From NCBI GenBank assembly GCA_036985715.1, contig BTQE01000003.1:1-64000 (forward strand): a stretch of 64,000 bases of DNA, in the 5' to 3' direction. How positions within the stretch are numbered: position 1 is the first letter of the stretch; each line of letters begins with the position of its first letter. This document shows positions 50,221 to 59,276 of this stretch, piece after piece. A model generated the notes under the pieces. That model made no database searches and was not told the origin of the DNA. It saw only the letters and a program-made list of their open reading frames with translations. The position numbers were made by a program, and so were the translations under genes. Origin of the DNA: SMXL01 sp036985715. GTDB taxonomy: Bacteria; Bacteroidota; Rhodothermia; Rhodothermales; UBA10348.

Positions 50221-51010
50221 ATACGTCTTTCGTCCAGGCGCCACCTGGGAGCGTACAGAATTGTCTGGCAACGACCAGGGTCTTTCATCGGCCTCTTTCT
50301 ATCGGTCGAAACAGGGATGGGTGTTCTACCCCATAAGTAGCCAAAGCACGTGATGCTGGAGAAAAGAATCGTTTTCATTATGTCTGGAAAACGAGTCAGC
50401 ATCGAGTTCTGCATAGCGTATAAACCCCCACGTTCGGGTGCGCCGTGCTTCCGTTTAATAGTTGATGGTAGACGGGATCGCCACTTCCCTCCGAATGCGG
50501 AGCGGGCGGACATCCCATAGTTTGAATTTGTACTGATTGACTCCTTTCTGTGATGAGTCCGGTATCCGACGGCAGCCTGAATAGTTCGGCTGAACCATAA
50601 TAAGAGGATCGGTAGATCGAGAAAATAATCAAGTACTGAACCATTGAGCGTCCTTTTTAGCAAGATCCTGAAACGGATAGTATTCGTTTTCTTCGCAAAA
50701 AACGATTGTTCGAGCCTGCTGGACAGCAAAATAGAATGGGTGAACGGTCGGTTTTACAGTAAAATACTCGCGATGTGTGGGTATCGGTAACCGAATGGTA
50801 CACAAAGTGCGATATGGACCTATAAATGGCTTGCACCTGGTAAATGATCCCGATAACCTTCGATCAACACGCTTAGCACGCGAAATCCTTAAATATAAAT
50901 TCGTCGAGTCAGAGCAACGTAATTGTCGTATCAGGGTATGATCGTGTTGTTCGTCGGAAAAAATTTCACCACACGGATCCCACCCGTCTACCACTATTGA
51001 CCCTGCATTT
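50221..51010. other. Long gene-free gap between rng and citrate synthase, 790 bp
   Basis: This divergent region must hold promoters for both flanking genes. It contains no convincing reading frame, and the frames crossing it run antisense or into the 5' ends of the neighbours. I looked for and did not find RNase P RNA, tmRNA or tRNA signatures. Small inverted repeats occur: CAGCC/GGCTG near 50570-50590 and an A/T-rich CGTTTT/AAAACG at 50685-50704. RNase E genes are often autoregulated through a long 5' leader, and this gap has room for one. Confidence 0.5.
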
Positions 51011-52165
51011 ATGGCCACGTCCAACGATTCGATATCAACCAACGGTAGACCGAAACCAGCACTAGCTAAAGGACTGGAGGGCGTCGTAGCACTGGAGACT
51101 CAGATCTGCGACATCGATGGTCAGAAAGGAGAACTGATTTATGCCGGGTACGACATTCAGGACCTCGCTGCGAATGCGACGTTCGAGGAAGTTGCTTTTT
51201 TACTATGGAATGGGCGACTTCCTTCGCCTGAAGAGACGGAAGCCCTGATTCGCCAGTTGGCCTCTGAGCGAACACTCCCGCCCATGATCGTCGACATTCT
51301 TCGAATGACCCCCGAAGATGCCAATCCGATGGCGGCCCTTCGAACCGGCATCTCCGTTCTTTCGCTATTCGATGGTGAAGCAAACGACCCCTCTCCAGAG
51401 GCAAACTATCGAAAGGCGATACGCTTGACCGCTCGAATTCCGGTCTTGATTGCCGCATTCGATAGGATTCGCAAAGGGAAGGAAATTGTGCAACCCCTGA
51501 GACAGAGCCGAGAAGCACACAATTTTCTTTACATGCTGTCAGGAGAAGAACCCGGTGAAGTTGCGGAACGAACGTTCGATGCTTGTTTGGTGCTTCACGC
51601 CGAACATGGTCTCAACGCCTCCACATTTACGGGCCGCGTGATCGGGGCAACGTTATCGGATATGTATTCGGCCGTTACGGGAGCCGTCGGAGCTCTAAAA
51701 GGACCCCTCCATGGCGGGGCAAACATTCGAGTGATGGAAATGCTCAATGACATTGACCGGAAAGGCGCCAAACCGAGCAAATACATCCGATCTCTTCTGG
51801 CAGAGAAAGCGCGTATTATGGGCTTCGGGCACCGCGTTTACAAAACTCTTGACCCTCGGGCGGCCATTCTTCGCGAAATGCTGGATGGATTGAGCCAGGA
51901 ACGAGGCACAAGGAAGTGGTACGAAATGAGCCTTGAGATCATGGAAACTATGGAAAAAGAAAAAGGACTCTATCCGAACGTAGACTTTTTCAGCGCCTCC
52001 GTCTATGCGACACTGGAAATCGACCCGGATCTCTTCACGCCCATTTTCGCTCAGTCAAGGATAACAGGTTGGACAGCCCATTTACTCGAACAGTGGAAGG
52101 AGAACAGGCTTATCCGGCCGAGAGCCGCCTACACGGGCCCGCGCGGACTTTCGATCACCAGGTAA
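51011..52165 (+). CDS. gltA: Citrate synthase, 384 aa
   Basis: Condenses acetyl-CoA and oxaloacetate in the TCA cycle. Family motifs are complete: GYDIQDLAANATFEEVAFLL, the first active-site His in LHAEHGLNASTFTGRV, the second in GPLHGGANIRVMEM, GFGHRVYKTLDPRA, and the catalytic Asp in YPNVDFFSASVY; the ending GWTAHLLEQWKENRLIRPRA is typical. Its length suits the type II/short dimeric form. It is followed after 242 bp by the succinate dehydrogenase genes. I see no clear terminator between them. Confidence 0.95.
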   Translation: MATSNDSISTNGRPKPALAKGLEGVVALETQICDIDGQKGELIYAGYDIQDLAANATFEEVAFLLWNGRLPSPEETEALIRQLASERTLPPMIVDILRMTPEDANPMAALRTGISVLSLFDGEANDPSPEANYRKAIRLTARIPVLIAAFDRIRKGKEIVQPLRQSREAHNFLYMLSGEEPGEVAERTFDACLVLHAEHGLNASTFTGRVIGATLSDMYSAVTGAVGALKGPLHGGANIRVMEMLNDIDRKGAKPSKYIRSLLAEKARIMGFGHRVYKTLDPRAAILREMLDGLSQERGTRKWYEMSLEIMETMEKEKGLYPNVDFFSASVYATLEIDPDLFTPIFAQSRITGWTAHLLEQWKENRLIRPRAAYTGPRGLSITR

Positions 52166-52407
52166 TTCGAAACCATGAACGAGCGGCCGGTGCGGTCATA
52201 TCGATCGCCAGACAGCTTGCCTTCATGTCTGCAATTCCCATATTCTTCGTCTCGAAAACGTCGATCTACGTCCATTTCGTCATTACTTGAAAAACCCCGT
52301 TTGTAGATTTCGATAGTAGCAGTAAGCCTGATACGTAGCTCGCCAGGTGTCTATCTGGTACACCCGCTTTGGGCGACCCCGGTTTCGGCTGAATTCATTC
52401 TGCGACC

Positions 52408-53097
52408 ATGACGCAAACCCGATCGAAACTTCGAAGCCTTATTACGTCCCAGGTCGGTAAGAAATTATTGACTGGAATCACAGGACTTGCCCTGGTGGTA
52501 TTCGTGTTGGAGCACATGCTGGGCAACTTGCAGTTTTTTGCTGGCGATGACGCGTATAATGCGTACGCTCACTTCCTGATCAGCCTGGGCCCGGTTTTGT
52601 GGGTCGTCGAGATAACGCTTCTTGTGTTTTTACTGACGCACATGGGTCTCGGCATCAATATTTGGATTAGCAGTCGTCGGGCACGTTCGTCAAAATACCT
52701 GAAGAGCCAGAGCGTCGGTGAGCCGAGTCATCAGACGATGAGCTCGCGCAGCATGTTGGTAACAGGACTCATTATCGGCATTTTCCTGGTGATCCACCTG
52801 GCTTCTTTTAAGTACGGCGCATACTACGAGACCACGGTCAACGGTACGGTTATGAGAGACCTTGCACGCCTCATGCGGCTGAAGTTTCATAATCCGGCGT
52901 ACGCGTTCGGATATCCGGCCGTTGTTCTCATTCTCGCCCTTCATCTCAGACACGGGATCTGGAGCGCTTTTCAATCCATCGGTGCCATGAGACCATCGAT
53001 ATCAGTGCCTGCCTATGCACTGAGTGGGATTTTTGGAGTCGGCATTGGCGTCGGATTTCTGATCGTACCTATCGCAATATATTTTGACTGGGTTTAG
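52408..53097 (+). CDS. sdhC: Succinate dehydrogenase cytochrome b558 subunit, 229 aa
   Basis: The membrane anchor of complex II, with five membrane helices and two haem b groups expected. Haem-ligand histidines are seen in VFVLEHMLGNLQ, FLLTHMGLGINI, VIHLASFK and LALHLRHGIWSAFQS, arranged as in the single-anchor type found in Bacteroidota and epsilon-proteobacteria. It begins the sdhCAB operon; sdhA follows by 29 bp. Confidence 0.92.
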   Translation: MTQTRSKLRSLITSQVGKKLLTGITGLALVVFVLEHMLGNLQFFAGDDAYNAYAHFLISLGPVLWVVEITLLVFLLTHMGLGINIWISSRRARSSKYLKSQSVGEPSHQTMSSRSMLVTGLIIGIFLVIHLASFKYGAYYETTVNGTVMRDLARLMRLKFHNPAYAFGYPAVVLILALHLRHGIWSAFQSIGAMRPSISVPAYALSGIFGVGIGVGFLIVPIAIYFDWV

Positions 53098-53126
53098 TAC
53101 CCCCTGACTCGAAACCCGCATCTCTC

Positions 53127-55046
53127 ATGCCTCCAGTTCTTGCTCCAAAAGTCCCGCCCGGTCGGTTAGAAGAGAAGTGGGACAAGTATAAGAGCCGGGT
53201 GAAATTGGTCAATCCGGCAAACAAGAGAAATCATACCGTATTGGTTGTGGGAACGGGTCTGGCTGGAGCGTCAGCTGCCGCGACGCTGGCTGAATTGGGA
53301 TATCGAGTAAAGAGTTTCTGCATCCAGGACTCTCCAAGACGGGCTCACTCGATAGCCGCTCAAGGTGGAATTAACGCCGCGAAAAATTATCCGAACGACG
53401 GAGACACAATCTGGCGCCTTTTCTACGACACGATCAAGGGTGGAGATTATCGGTCGCGGGAAGCCAACGTCTATCGTCTTGCCCAGGTTAGCAACGAAAT
53501 CATAGACCAGTGCGTAGCACAGGGCGTTCCCTTCGCACGAGAGTACGGCGGATTGCTGGACAACCGATCATTCGGCGGAGCACAGGTTTCCAGAACCTTT
53601 TACGCACGCGGACAGACGGGGCAGCAACTTCTACTCGGAGCCTACCAGGCGATGAGCCGCCAGGTAGCAGAAGGAAACGTTGAGATGTTCGCCCGACGCG
53701 AGATGCTCGATCTGGTCCTTGTGGATGGCCACGCACGGGGAATTGTCACCAGAAATCTGGTTACGGGGCAAATCGAACGGCATCTGGGCGATGCCGTCCT
53801 CCTCTGTACGGGTGGATACGGCAATGTCTATTACCTGTCGACCAACGCACAGAATTCGAATGTGACGGCCGCCTGGCGATGTCACAGACGAGGAGCTTTT
53901 TTTGCCAATCCGTGCTTCACCCAGATTCACCCGACGTGTATTCCGGTATCGGGGGATTATCAGTCGAAGCTCACACTCATGAGCGAGAGCCTCAGAAACG
54001 ACGGACGCGTATGGGTTCCGAAGAATCCGGGAGATGAGCGTCCTCCCAGCCAGATTCCCGAGGAAGATCGGGATTACTTCCTGGAACGGCGCTACCCGTC
54101 TTTCGGCAATCTGGTTCCACGTGACGTGGCGTCGAGAAACGCCAAATACGCGTGTGACGAGGGTCGTGGTGTCGGGAGTACCAAACTGGCCGTATATCTG
54201 GATTTTAAAAATTCCATCGAACGCCTCGGCCGTCATAAAATCGAAGAGCGCTACGGGAATTTGTTCGAAATGTATGAGCGCATAACCGGTGAAGATCCGT
54301 ACGAGCTACCCATGCGTATTTACCCGGCGGTTCACTACACCATGGGCGGTCTCTGGGTGGATTACGAGTTAATGACGACGGTACCAGGACTTTTTGTCCT
54401 CGGCGAAGCCAATTTCTCGGACCATGGTGCCAACCGCCTAGGCGCCAGCGCACTCATGCAGGGATTGGCCGACGGGTATTTCATTATCCCATATACCCTG
54501 GGCAATTATATCGCTGGTACGAAGTTGGATGAAGTGGATACGTCTCACAACTCTTTTTCCGAAGTTGAAGCGGAAGCCAGAGATCGAATCGATCGACTGC
54601 TCTCCATCAAGGGAAACAAAACGGTTACCGAGTACCACCGCGAGTTGGGCTCGATCATGTGGGACGATGTAGGAATGTCGCGAAACGAAAACGGATTGAA
54701 ATCTGCCATCGGGCGGATCGCCAGTCTCCGGGAAGAATACTGGCAAAATGTACTTGTACCCGGTGACGCGACGTATCACAACAAATACCTGGAATTTGCG
54801 GGACGCGTTGCTGACTTCCTCGAACTCGGAGAACTGATGGCATGTGATGCGCTGCATCGGACCGAATCGTGCGGCGGACACTTCCGGGAGGAATACCAGA
54901 CCAAGGATGGAGAGGCAGTGAGGAATGACGATCAAATGACGTACGTCGCCGCGTGGGAGTTCAGTCAGGAAGAGCAAGAATCCAAAATGCACATGGAGCA
55001 TCTCGAATTCGAAAATGTTCGTCTGACCACAAGGAGTTATAAATAG
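53127..55046 (+). CDS. sdhA: Succinate dehydrogenase flavoprotein, Bacteroidetes type, 639 aa
   Basis: Catalytic subunit with covalent FAD. VVGTGLAGASAAATLAELGY is the dinucleotide motif (residues about 41-60); the FAD-linking His is in RRAHSIAAQGGINAAKNY; substrate residues lie in IHPTCIPVSGDYQ and in the capping segment VHYTMGGLWVDYELMTT. The long form (639 aa) differs clearly from the FrdA type at the left edge. It sits between sdhC and sdhB (18 bp to the latter). Confidence 0.95.
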   Translation: MPPVLAPKVPPGRLEEKWDKYKSRVKLVNPANKRNHTVLVVGTGLAGASAAATLAELGYRVKSFCIQDSPRRAHSIAAQGGINAAKNYPNDGDTIWRLFYDTIKGGDYRSREANVYRLAQVSNEIIDQCVAQGVPFAREYGGLLDNRSFGGAQVSRTFYARGQTGQQLLLGAYQAMSRQVAEGNVEMFARREMLDLVLVDGHARGIVTRNLVTGQIERHLGDAVLLCTGGYGNVYYLSTNAQNSNVTAAWRCHRRGAFFANPCFTQIHPTCIPVSGDYQSKLTLMSESLRNDGRVWVPKNPGDERPPSQIPEEDRDYFLERRYPSFGNLVPRDVASRNAKYACDEGRGVGSTKLAVYLDFKNSIERLGRHKIEERYGNLFEMYERITGEDPYELPMRIYPAVHYTMGGLWVDYELMTTVPGLFVLGEANFSDHGANRLGASALMQGLADGYFIIPYTLGNYIAGTKLDEVDTSHNSFSEVEAEARDRIDRLLSIKGNKTVTEYHRELGSIMWDDVGMSRNENGLKSAIGRIASLREEYWQNVLVPGDATYHNKYLEFAGRVADFLELGELMACDALHRTESCGGHFREEYQTKDGEAVRNDDQMTYVAAWEFSQEEQESKMHMEHLEFENVRLTTRSYK

Positions 55047-55064
55047 TCAGGTTATCAGAGAACG

Positions 55065-55829
55065 ATGTCAGACAGGATGACCATCCATTTGAGCGTGTGG
55101 CGACAGGCAGGTCCGGAGTCTTCCGGGACGTTTGAAAACTATACCGTTAACGACGTGAACGAGCACATGTCGTTTCTGGAACTGCTCGATGTCCTGAATG
55201 AAATGCTCGTTCGGAAGGGCGAATTACCGGTTGAATTCGACCACGATTGCCGCGAGGGAATTTGCGGATCTTGCGGTTTGGTCATAAACGGGATTGCCCA
55301 TGGCCCACAAAAGCGTACGGCAGCGTGTCAGTTGCACATGAGGCATTTTAAGGACGGCGACACCATTGTCGTGGAGCCTTGGCGGGCCGAAGGATTTCCC
55401 ATCATCAGAGACCTGGTTGTAGACCGGACCGCGTTCGACCGGATTATCGAAGCGGGCGGATACGTGTCTGTCAATACGGGTAATGCCCCAGACGCCAATG
55501 CGGTACTGGTCCCCAGAGACGACGTCGATCGTGCATTCGACTACGCGTCGTGCATCGGGTGCGGAGCGTGTGTGGCAGCGTGTCCGAATGCATCCGCCTC
55601 CTTGTTTACGGCGGCGAAGATCGCACATCTTGCTTTGCTACCCCAGGGAGATCCCGAGAGGACCCATCGAGTAGCCGCGATGGTCGATCAGATGCAAGAG
55701 GAGGGCTTTGGCGACTGTTCAAACTATGCCGAATGTGAAGCCGTTTGTCCGAAAGGAATCTCGATATCGTCGATCGCACTTATGCGACGCGAATACATGA
55801 AATACCTCGTTTCGTCGACTGAGGCTTGA
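55065..55829 (+). CDS. sdhB: Succinate dehydrogenase iron-sulfur subunit, 254 aa
   Basis: Electron-transfer subunit with three clusters: the 2Fe-2S ligands in CREGICGSCG and the later ACQLH, the 4Fe-4S ligands in CIGCGACVAACPNAS, and the 3Fe-4S set in CSNYAECEAVCPKGIS. Length and motif spacing fit the b558-type enzyme. It ends the operon; the FKBP gene converges on it with only 2 bp between the stops and no visible terminator. Confidence 0.95.
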   Translation: MSDRMTIHLSVWRQAGPESSGTFENYTVNDVNEHMSFLELLDVLNEMLVRKGELPVEFDHDCREGICGSCGLVINGIAHGPQKRTAACQLHMRHFKDGDTIVVEPWRAEGFPIIRDLVVDRTAFDRIIEAGGYVSVNTGNAPDANAVLVPRDDVDRAFDYASCIGCGACVAACPNASASLFTAAKIAHLALLPQGDPERTHRVAAMVDQMQEEGFGDCSNYAECEAVCPKGISISSIALMRREYMKYLVSSTEA

Positions 55830-55831
55830 GT

Positions 55832-56332
55832 CTACCGGAGACCTATTTCTACCAGTTCGACTTCGAAAAGCAGCGTGGACCCAGGTGGAATGGTCGAACC
55901 TGCACCTCTCTCGCCATACCCCAGTTCCGGGGGGATTGTAAGTAGCCGCTGTTCCCCGACCTTCATTCCTTCTACGCCCTGATCCCAGCCCTGAATCACC
56001 TGGCCAGCGCCCAAATTAAAAGCAAACGGTTCTCCCCGGTCTCGCGAGCTGTCAAATTTGTCGCCCTTCCCTTCGGGTGCTGCTTCATCGTACAACCATC
56101 CCGTATAATGAACGCTGGCAACAGCGCCGGATTTGATTTCTTCTCCCTCTCCTTCCAGAACGATCTGAATCTTCAGCCCATTCTCCATCACTGTAACCTT
56201 TTGTGTATCTGGATTTTGCGTTTTCTGAATGCTATCTGCATCCGTTACGTCCTGGGATTGGCGCTGTGGCGATAAACACCCCGTAAGGCCGATGGCGACG
56301 AGAAAAAGCCATATGAGTCTGTTCTTGAACAT
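55832..56332 (-). CDS. Lipoprotein FKBP-type peptidyl-prolyl isomerase, 166 aa
   Basis: A periplasmic, lipid-anchored proline isomerase. The signal peptide ends in the lipobox LTGC (Cys19), a polar linker follows, and residues about 48-166 are a full FKBP domain: GAVASVHYTGWLYDE, FDSSRDRGEPFAFNLGAG, VIQGWDQGVEGMKVGEQR, IPPELGYGERG, IPPGSTLLFEVELVEI. The active-site aromatic and Asp residues are all there. It starts 34 bp after purQ on the same strand and might share its transcript, though their roles are unrelated. Confidence 0.93.
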   Translation of the reverse strand: MFKNRLIWLFLVAIGLTGCLSPQRQSQDVTDADSIQKTQNPDTQKVTVMENGLKIQIVLEGEGEEIKSGAVASVHYTGWLYDEAAPEGKGDKFDSSRDRGEPFAFNLGAGQVIQGWDQGVEGMKVGEQRLLTIPPELGYGERGAGSTIPPGSTLLFEVELVEIGLR

Positions 56333-56366
56333 GGAATTATTGGTTGTACTCTGGTTCGAAAGTTAG

Positions 56367-57104
56367 TTAGACGGGCACACCGGCAGTCGCCAGGATGGAT
56401 TCAAAGATCATAGCGCCATCGGACCGACCCAATATCTCTTCAGAACATCGCTCCGGATGGGGCATCATGCCCAACACGTTACCGGTCTCGTTGAGGATGC
56501 CGGCAATATTTCTGGATGAACCATTTGGATTGGAATCGGGTGATACCGTGCCTTCGCTATCGCAATACCTGAATGCGATCCTGTCTTCGTCCTCGAGTCG
56601 AACAAGCATGTCGTCGTCTGCGATATAGTTGCCTTCGCCATGGGCAATCGGAATCTGAAGAACGGAGTCAACAGCCAATGTCTGTGTAAACGGCGATGTC
56701 CGGTTCTCCGGCTTGATAAAAATATTCTTACAGATAAATCGAAGCGAGGCATTTTTCATGAGCGCGCCGGGAAGAAGGCCACTCTCGCAAAGGATCTGAA
56801 AACCGTTGCAGATACCCAACACCAGGCCTCCACTTTTGGCAAATCGAACGACGTCTTTCATGATCGGGGAAAATCGAGCAATGGCTCCCGACCGAAGAGC
56901 GTCTCCATAGGAAAAGCCTCCTGGCACGATCACCACGTCGGCGTCACCGACAGAATGATCCTTATGCCAGATAAACGATGTCTGCTGATCGAAGACATGC
57001 TTTGCCACGTGATAGGCGTCGTGATCACAGTTCGAGCCGGGGAACTCAATAATGCCAAATCGCACGGGCTTGACTCCAAAATGATTAGCGTGGTTCTGAT
57101 CCAT
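56367..57104 (-). CDS. purQ: Phosphoribosylformylglycinamidine synthase subunit PurQ, 245 aa
   Basis: The glutaminase subunit of FGAM synthase in de novo purine synthesis. Class I amidotransferase motifs are present: FPGSNCDHDA, VIVPGGFSYGDALRSGAIA, the nucleophile Cys in LGICNGFQILCESGLLPGA, and the His/Glu dyad in MMPHPERCSEE. Length is normal. It is separated by about 200 bp from the divergent Bat operon. PurL and PurS are not in the window. Confidence 0.95.
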   Translation of the reverse strand: MDQNHANHFGVKPVRFGIIEFPGSNCDHDAYHVAKHVFDQQTSFIWHKDHSVGDADVVIVPGGFSYGDALRSGAIARFSPIMKDVVRFAKSGGLVLGICNGFQILCESGLLPGALMKNASLRFICKNIFIKPENRTSPFTQTLAVDSVLQIPIAHGEGNYIADDDMLVRLEDEDRIAFRYCDSEGTVSPDSNPNGSSRNIAGILNETGNVLGMMPHPERCSEEILGRSDGAMIFESILATAGVPV

Positions 57105-57312
57105 CGGATATTACGGGAATCCTACAGGATCTCCATGGGATCTGTACCGAATTGATGTGAAGAAGCCTGCCTGGCTGAGGATAAGGTACCCGAATGCCGA
57201 TACGAACAGGAGTCGCAATATCTTAACGCACTTCACAACATGTTTTGGGTAAAATGCGTTATATAAATCGATTTGAGATCAAGCAAAATCCGGTCAACGC
57301 ATCTGCTGGCCC

Positions 57313-58185
57313 ATGATCCCCAAAGAACTGTTCAAAAAGATCCGGAAACTGGAGATCCGAACGAAGGGTCTGGTCAGTAATATTTTTGGGGGTGAATATC
57401 ATTCTGCGTTCAAGGGACAGGGAATGGAATTCGCCGAAGTTCGCCCGTATCAATATGGGGACGACATCCGAAATATTGACTGGAACGTATCGGCCCGGTA
57501 CGACGAAACCTTCGTTAAAATTTTCGAAGAAGAGCGTGAACAGACCCTGTTGCTGGTCGTCGATATTTCGGGTTCGGGCGATTTTAGTTCGTTTTACAAA
57601 TTTAAAAGGGAAATCGCTGCCGAGATCTGTGCAATCGTCGCCTTTAGTGCCATCCAGAACGACGACAAAGTCGGATTACTACTTTTCTCCGATCATGTCG
57701 AACTATTTGTACCCCCGAAAAAGGGACGCCGCCACGTACTTCGGTTGATCAGAGACCTATTTGCGCACAAACGCACCTCCACGCAGACGGATATGTCCGT
57801 TGCCCTTAACCACGTTGTTCACGTACTGAACCGCCGCTCGATCGTGCTGCTCGTGAGCGATTTCATGGATAGGGATTTCGAGGCCCCGCTTCGCGCGGTT
57901 GCAAGACGCCACGATACAGTCGCCGTCCATTTACTGGATCCACGTGAAATGGAACTCCCCCGGGTAGGCCTGCTCGAACTCACGGACGCCGAAACGGATG
58001 AGAATATTGTCGTCGATACAAGCAGCAAAGAAGTGCGAACCGCGTTCGCCACGCGGGCCCGATCCCGAATCGCTCTCGTCGAGCAGGTCCTCTTCAGAGC
58101 GCGTGCCGACCGGATTCCAATCCATACCGATGAAGGGTATGTCGAGCCTCTAATTCGATTCTTTCGATACCGTAATAAGGCTTAA
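57313..58185 (+). CDS. DUF58 / von Willebrand A-like protein of the Bat operon, 290 aa
   Basis: First gene of the Bat (aerotolerance-like) operon. DUF58 motifs are plain: GEYHSAFKGQGMEFAEVRPYQ, GDDIRNIDWNVSARYDETFVK, and a VWA-like MIDAS in LVVDISGSGDF (D-I-S-G-S). No membrane helix, so it is cytoplasmic or peripheral. Such proteins act with a MoxR ATPase, whose gene usually comes just before; it is not here, as purQ lies upstream on the other strand. The next gene starts 5 bp downstream. The leader (57105-57312) includes a TATATAA-like box at about 57259. Confidence 0.9.
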   Translation: MIPKELFKKIRKLEIRTKGLVSNIFGGEYHSAFKGQGMEFAEVRPYQYGDDIRNIDWNVSARYDETFVKIFEEEREQTLLLVVDISGSGDFSSFYKFKREIAAEICAIVAFSAIQNDDKVGLLLFSDHVELFVPPKKGRRHVLRLIRDLFAHKRTSTQTDMSVALNHVVHVLNRRSIVLLVSDFMDRDFEAPLRAVARRHDTVAVHLLDPREMELPRVGLLELTDAETDENIVVDTSSKEVRTAFATRARSRIALVEQVLFRARADRIPIHTDEGYVEPLIRFFRYRNKA

Positions 58186-58190
58186 TCAGA

Positions 58191-59276
58191 ATGAGTTGGC
58201 GTTCTCTTACCATTTCCACGACCTGTCTGATTGCAGGACTACTCGGCCTTACGACAACCACGTCGGTCGTTGCCCAGCGTTACGACGCCTATTCGCTCTC
58301 AGACAGTGTAACCGTCGGCGAACGATTCGAAATCGCTGTCTCTGTAGAGCATGATGGAAGCCGAAGCCCACTTTTCCCTCACAATTTCCTACTCGACTCA
58401 CTAATTAGTCGACCAGCTTTTGAAGTGGGTGGATTCACTATTCTCGGACACAGCTCGCCTGGCAGGCGAGAGATAAGCAACAACTGGTACATCGACAGTC
58501 TTCGGTACGAAGTGGCAACGTTTGAGTTGGATTCAGCCTACGCGGCCACCTTTCCTATCGGTCTGGTCTCGTCTACCGATACTTTAATTGCCGGCACACC
58601 GGGCGTGCTCGTGTGGATAACGTCTCTCGTTCAGGACGATGCAGAAGGAATTCGAGATATCACTGGCCTCGCCGAGTTCCCTGGAATTTCTCTTCTCTGG
58701 TACATTGTACCGATTCTCCTTTTGGGGATCGCGTACTGGCTTTACAGAAAAAGCAGGAAAACGCTGGAAATACAACTTCCTGAAGAACAACCCGAACCCA
58801 CGGAACCCCCCTGGGATGAAGCCCAGCGCAGACTCAAACTGCTTGAACAGATGGATTTGAATAATCCCGCGAACGTGAAACCTTTTTACGTTGAGCTGTC
58901 TGAATTACTCAGAACCTATTTGGCGCGGCGTTCCGATATCCCAGCTCTGGAAACAACAACCCGGGAGTTGATCACTCGTCTCCGAAGTGCGCTGGAGGAC
59001 GGGATCGTACCGGAGGAAATTGTGGGAGAAATGGAGGAGGTCCTGTTACACGCAGATCTAGTGAAGTTTGCTGACATGAAACCCGGAAATGAGGCGGGAC
59101 ATGCAGCGCTTTCAAGAACCAGCTCGGCAATTATTGGCACAGAAAAGACATTCACAGCCCGAGAAGAAGCTCTTCGAGAAGCGGCGCAGAACAAAAAAGT
59201 GAGCGAAGAAGCAGAGGAAGACAAAGCTGGTCAAGCGGAAAATCCGGAGACGCAGAAGATCAGCGATCATGAATAG
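58191..59276 (+). CDS. Bat-operon membrane protein (BatD- or DUF4381-like), 361 aa
   Basis: An exported beta-domain protein anchored by one central helix. A signal peptide covers residues 1-28; residues about 30-165 are beta-rich (GERFEIAVSVEHDGS, FEVGGFTILGHSSPG), as in the BatD N-terminal half; a membrane helix occupies about 168-186 (LLWYIVPILLLGIAYWLY). A cytoplasmic helical domain follows (about 205-300, PFYVELSELLRTYLARR and so on), then a charged tail. The order fits the second gene of Bat operons. It overlaps the sirtuin start by 8 bp. Confidence 0.75.
   Translation: MSWRSLTISTTCLIAGLLGLTTTTSVVAQRYDAYSLSDSVTVGERFEIAVSVEHDGSRSPLFPHNFLLDSLISRPAFEVGGFTILGHSSPGRREISNNWYIDSLRYEVATFELDSAYAATFPIGLVSSTDTLIAGTPGVLVWITSLVQDDAEGIRDITGLAEFPGISLLWYIVPILLLGIAYWLYRKSRKTLEIQLPEEQPEPTEPPWDEAQRRLKLLEQMDLNNPANVKPFYVELSELLRTYLARRSDIPALETTTRELITRLRSALEDGIVPEEIVGEMEEVLLHADLVKFADMKPGNEAGHAALSRTSSAIIGTEKTFTAREEALREAAQNKKVSEEAEEDKAGQAENPETQKISDHE

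Noticed and set aside
50221..51010. RNase P RNA, tmRNA or tRNA in the long gap
   Set aside because: None of the invariant sequence blocks or cloverleaf arms could be found on either strand.
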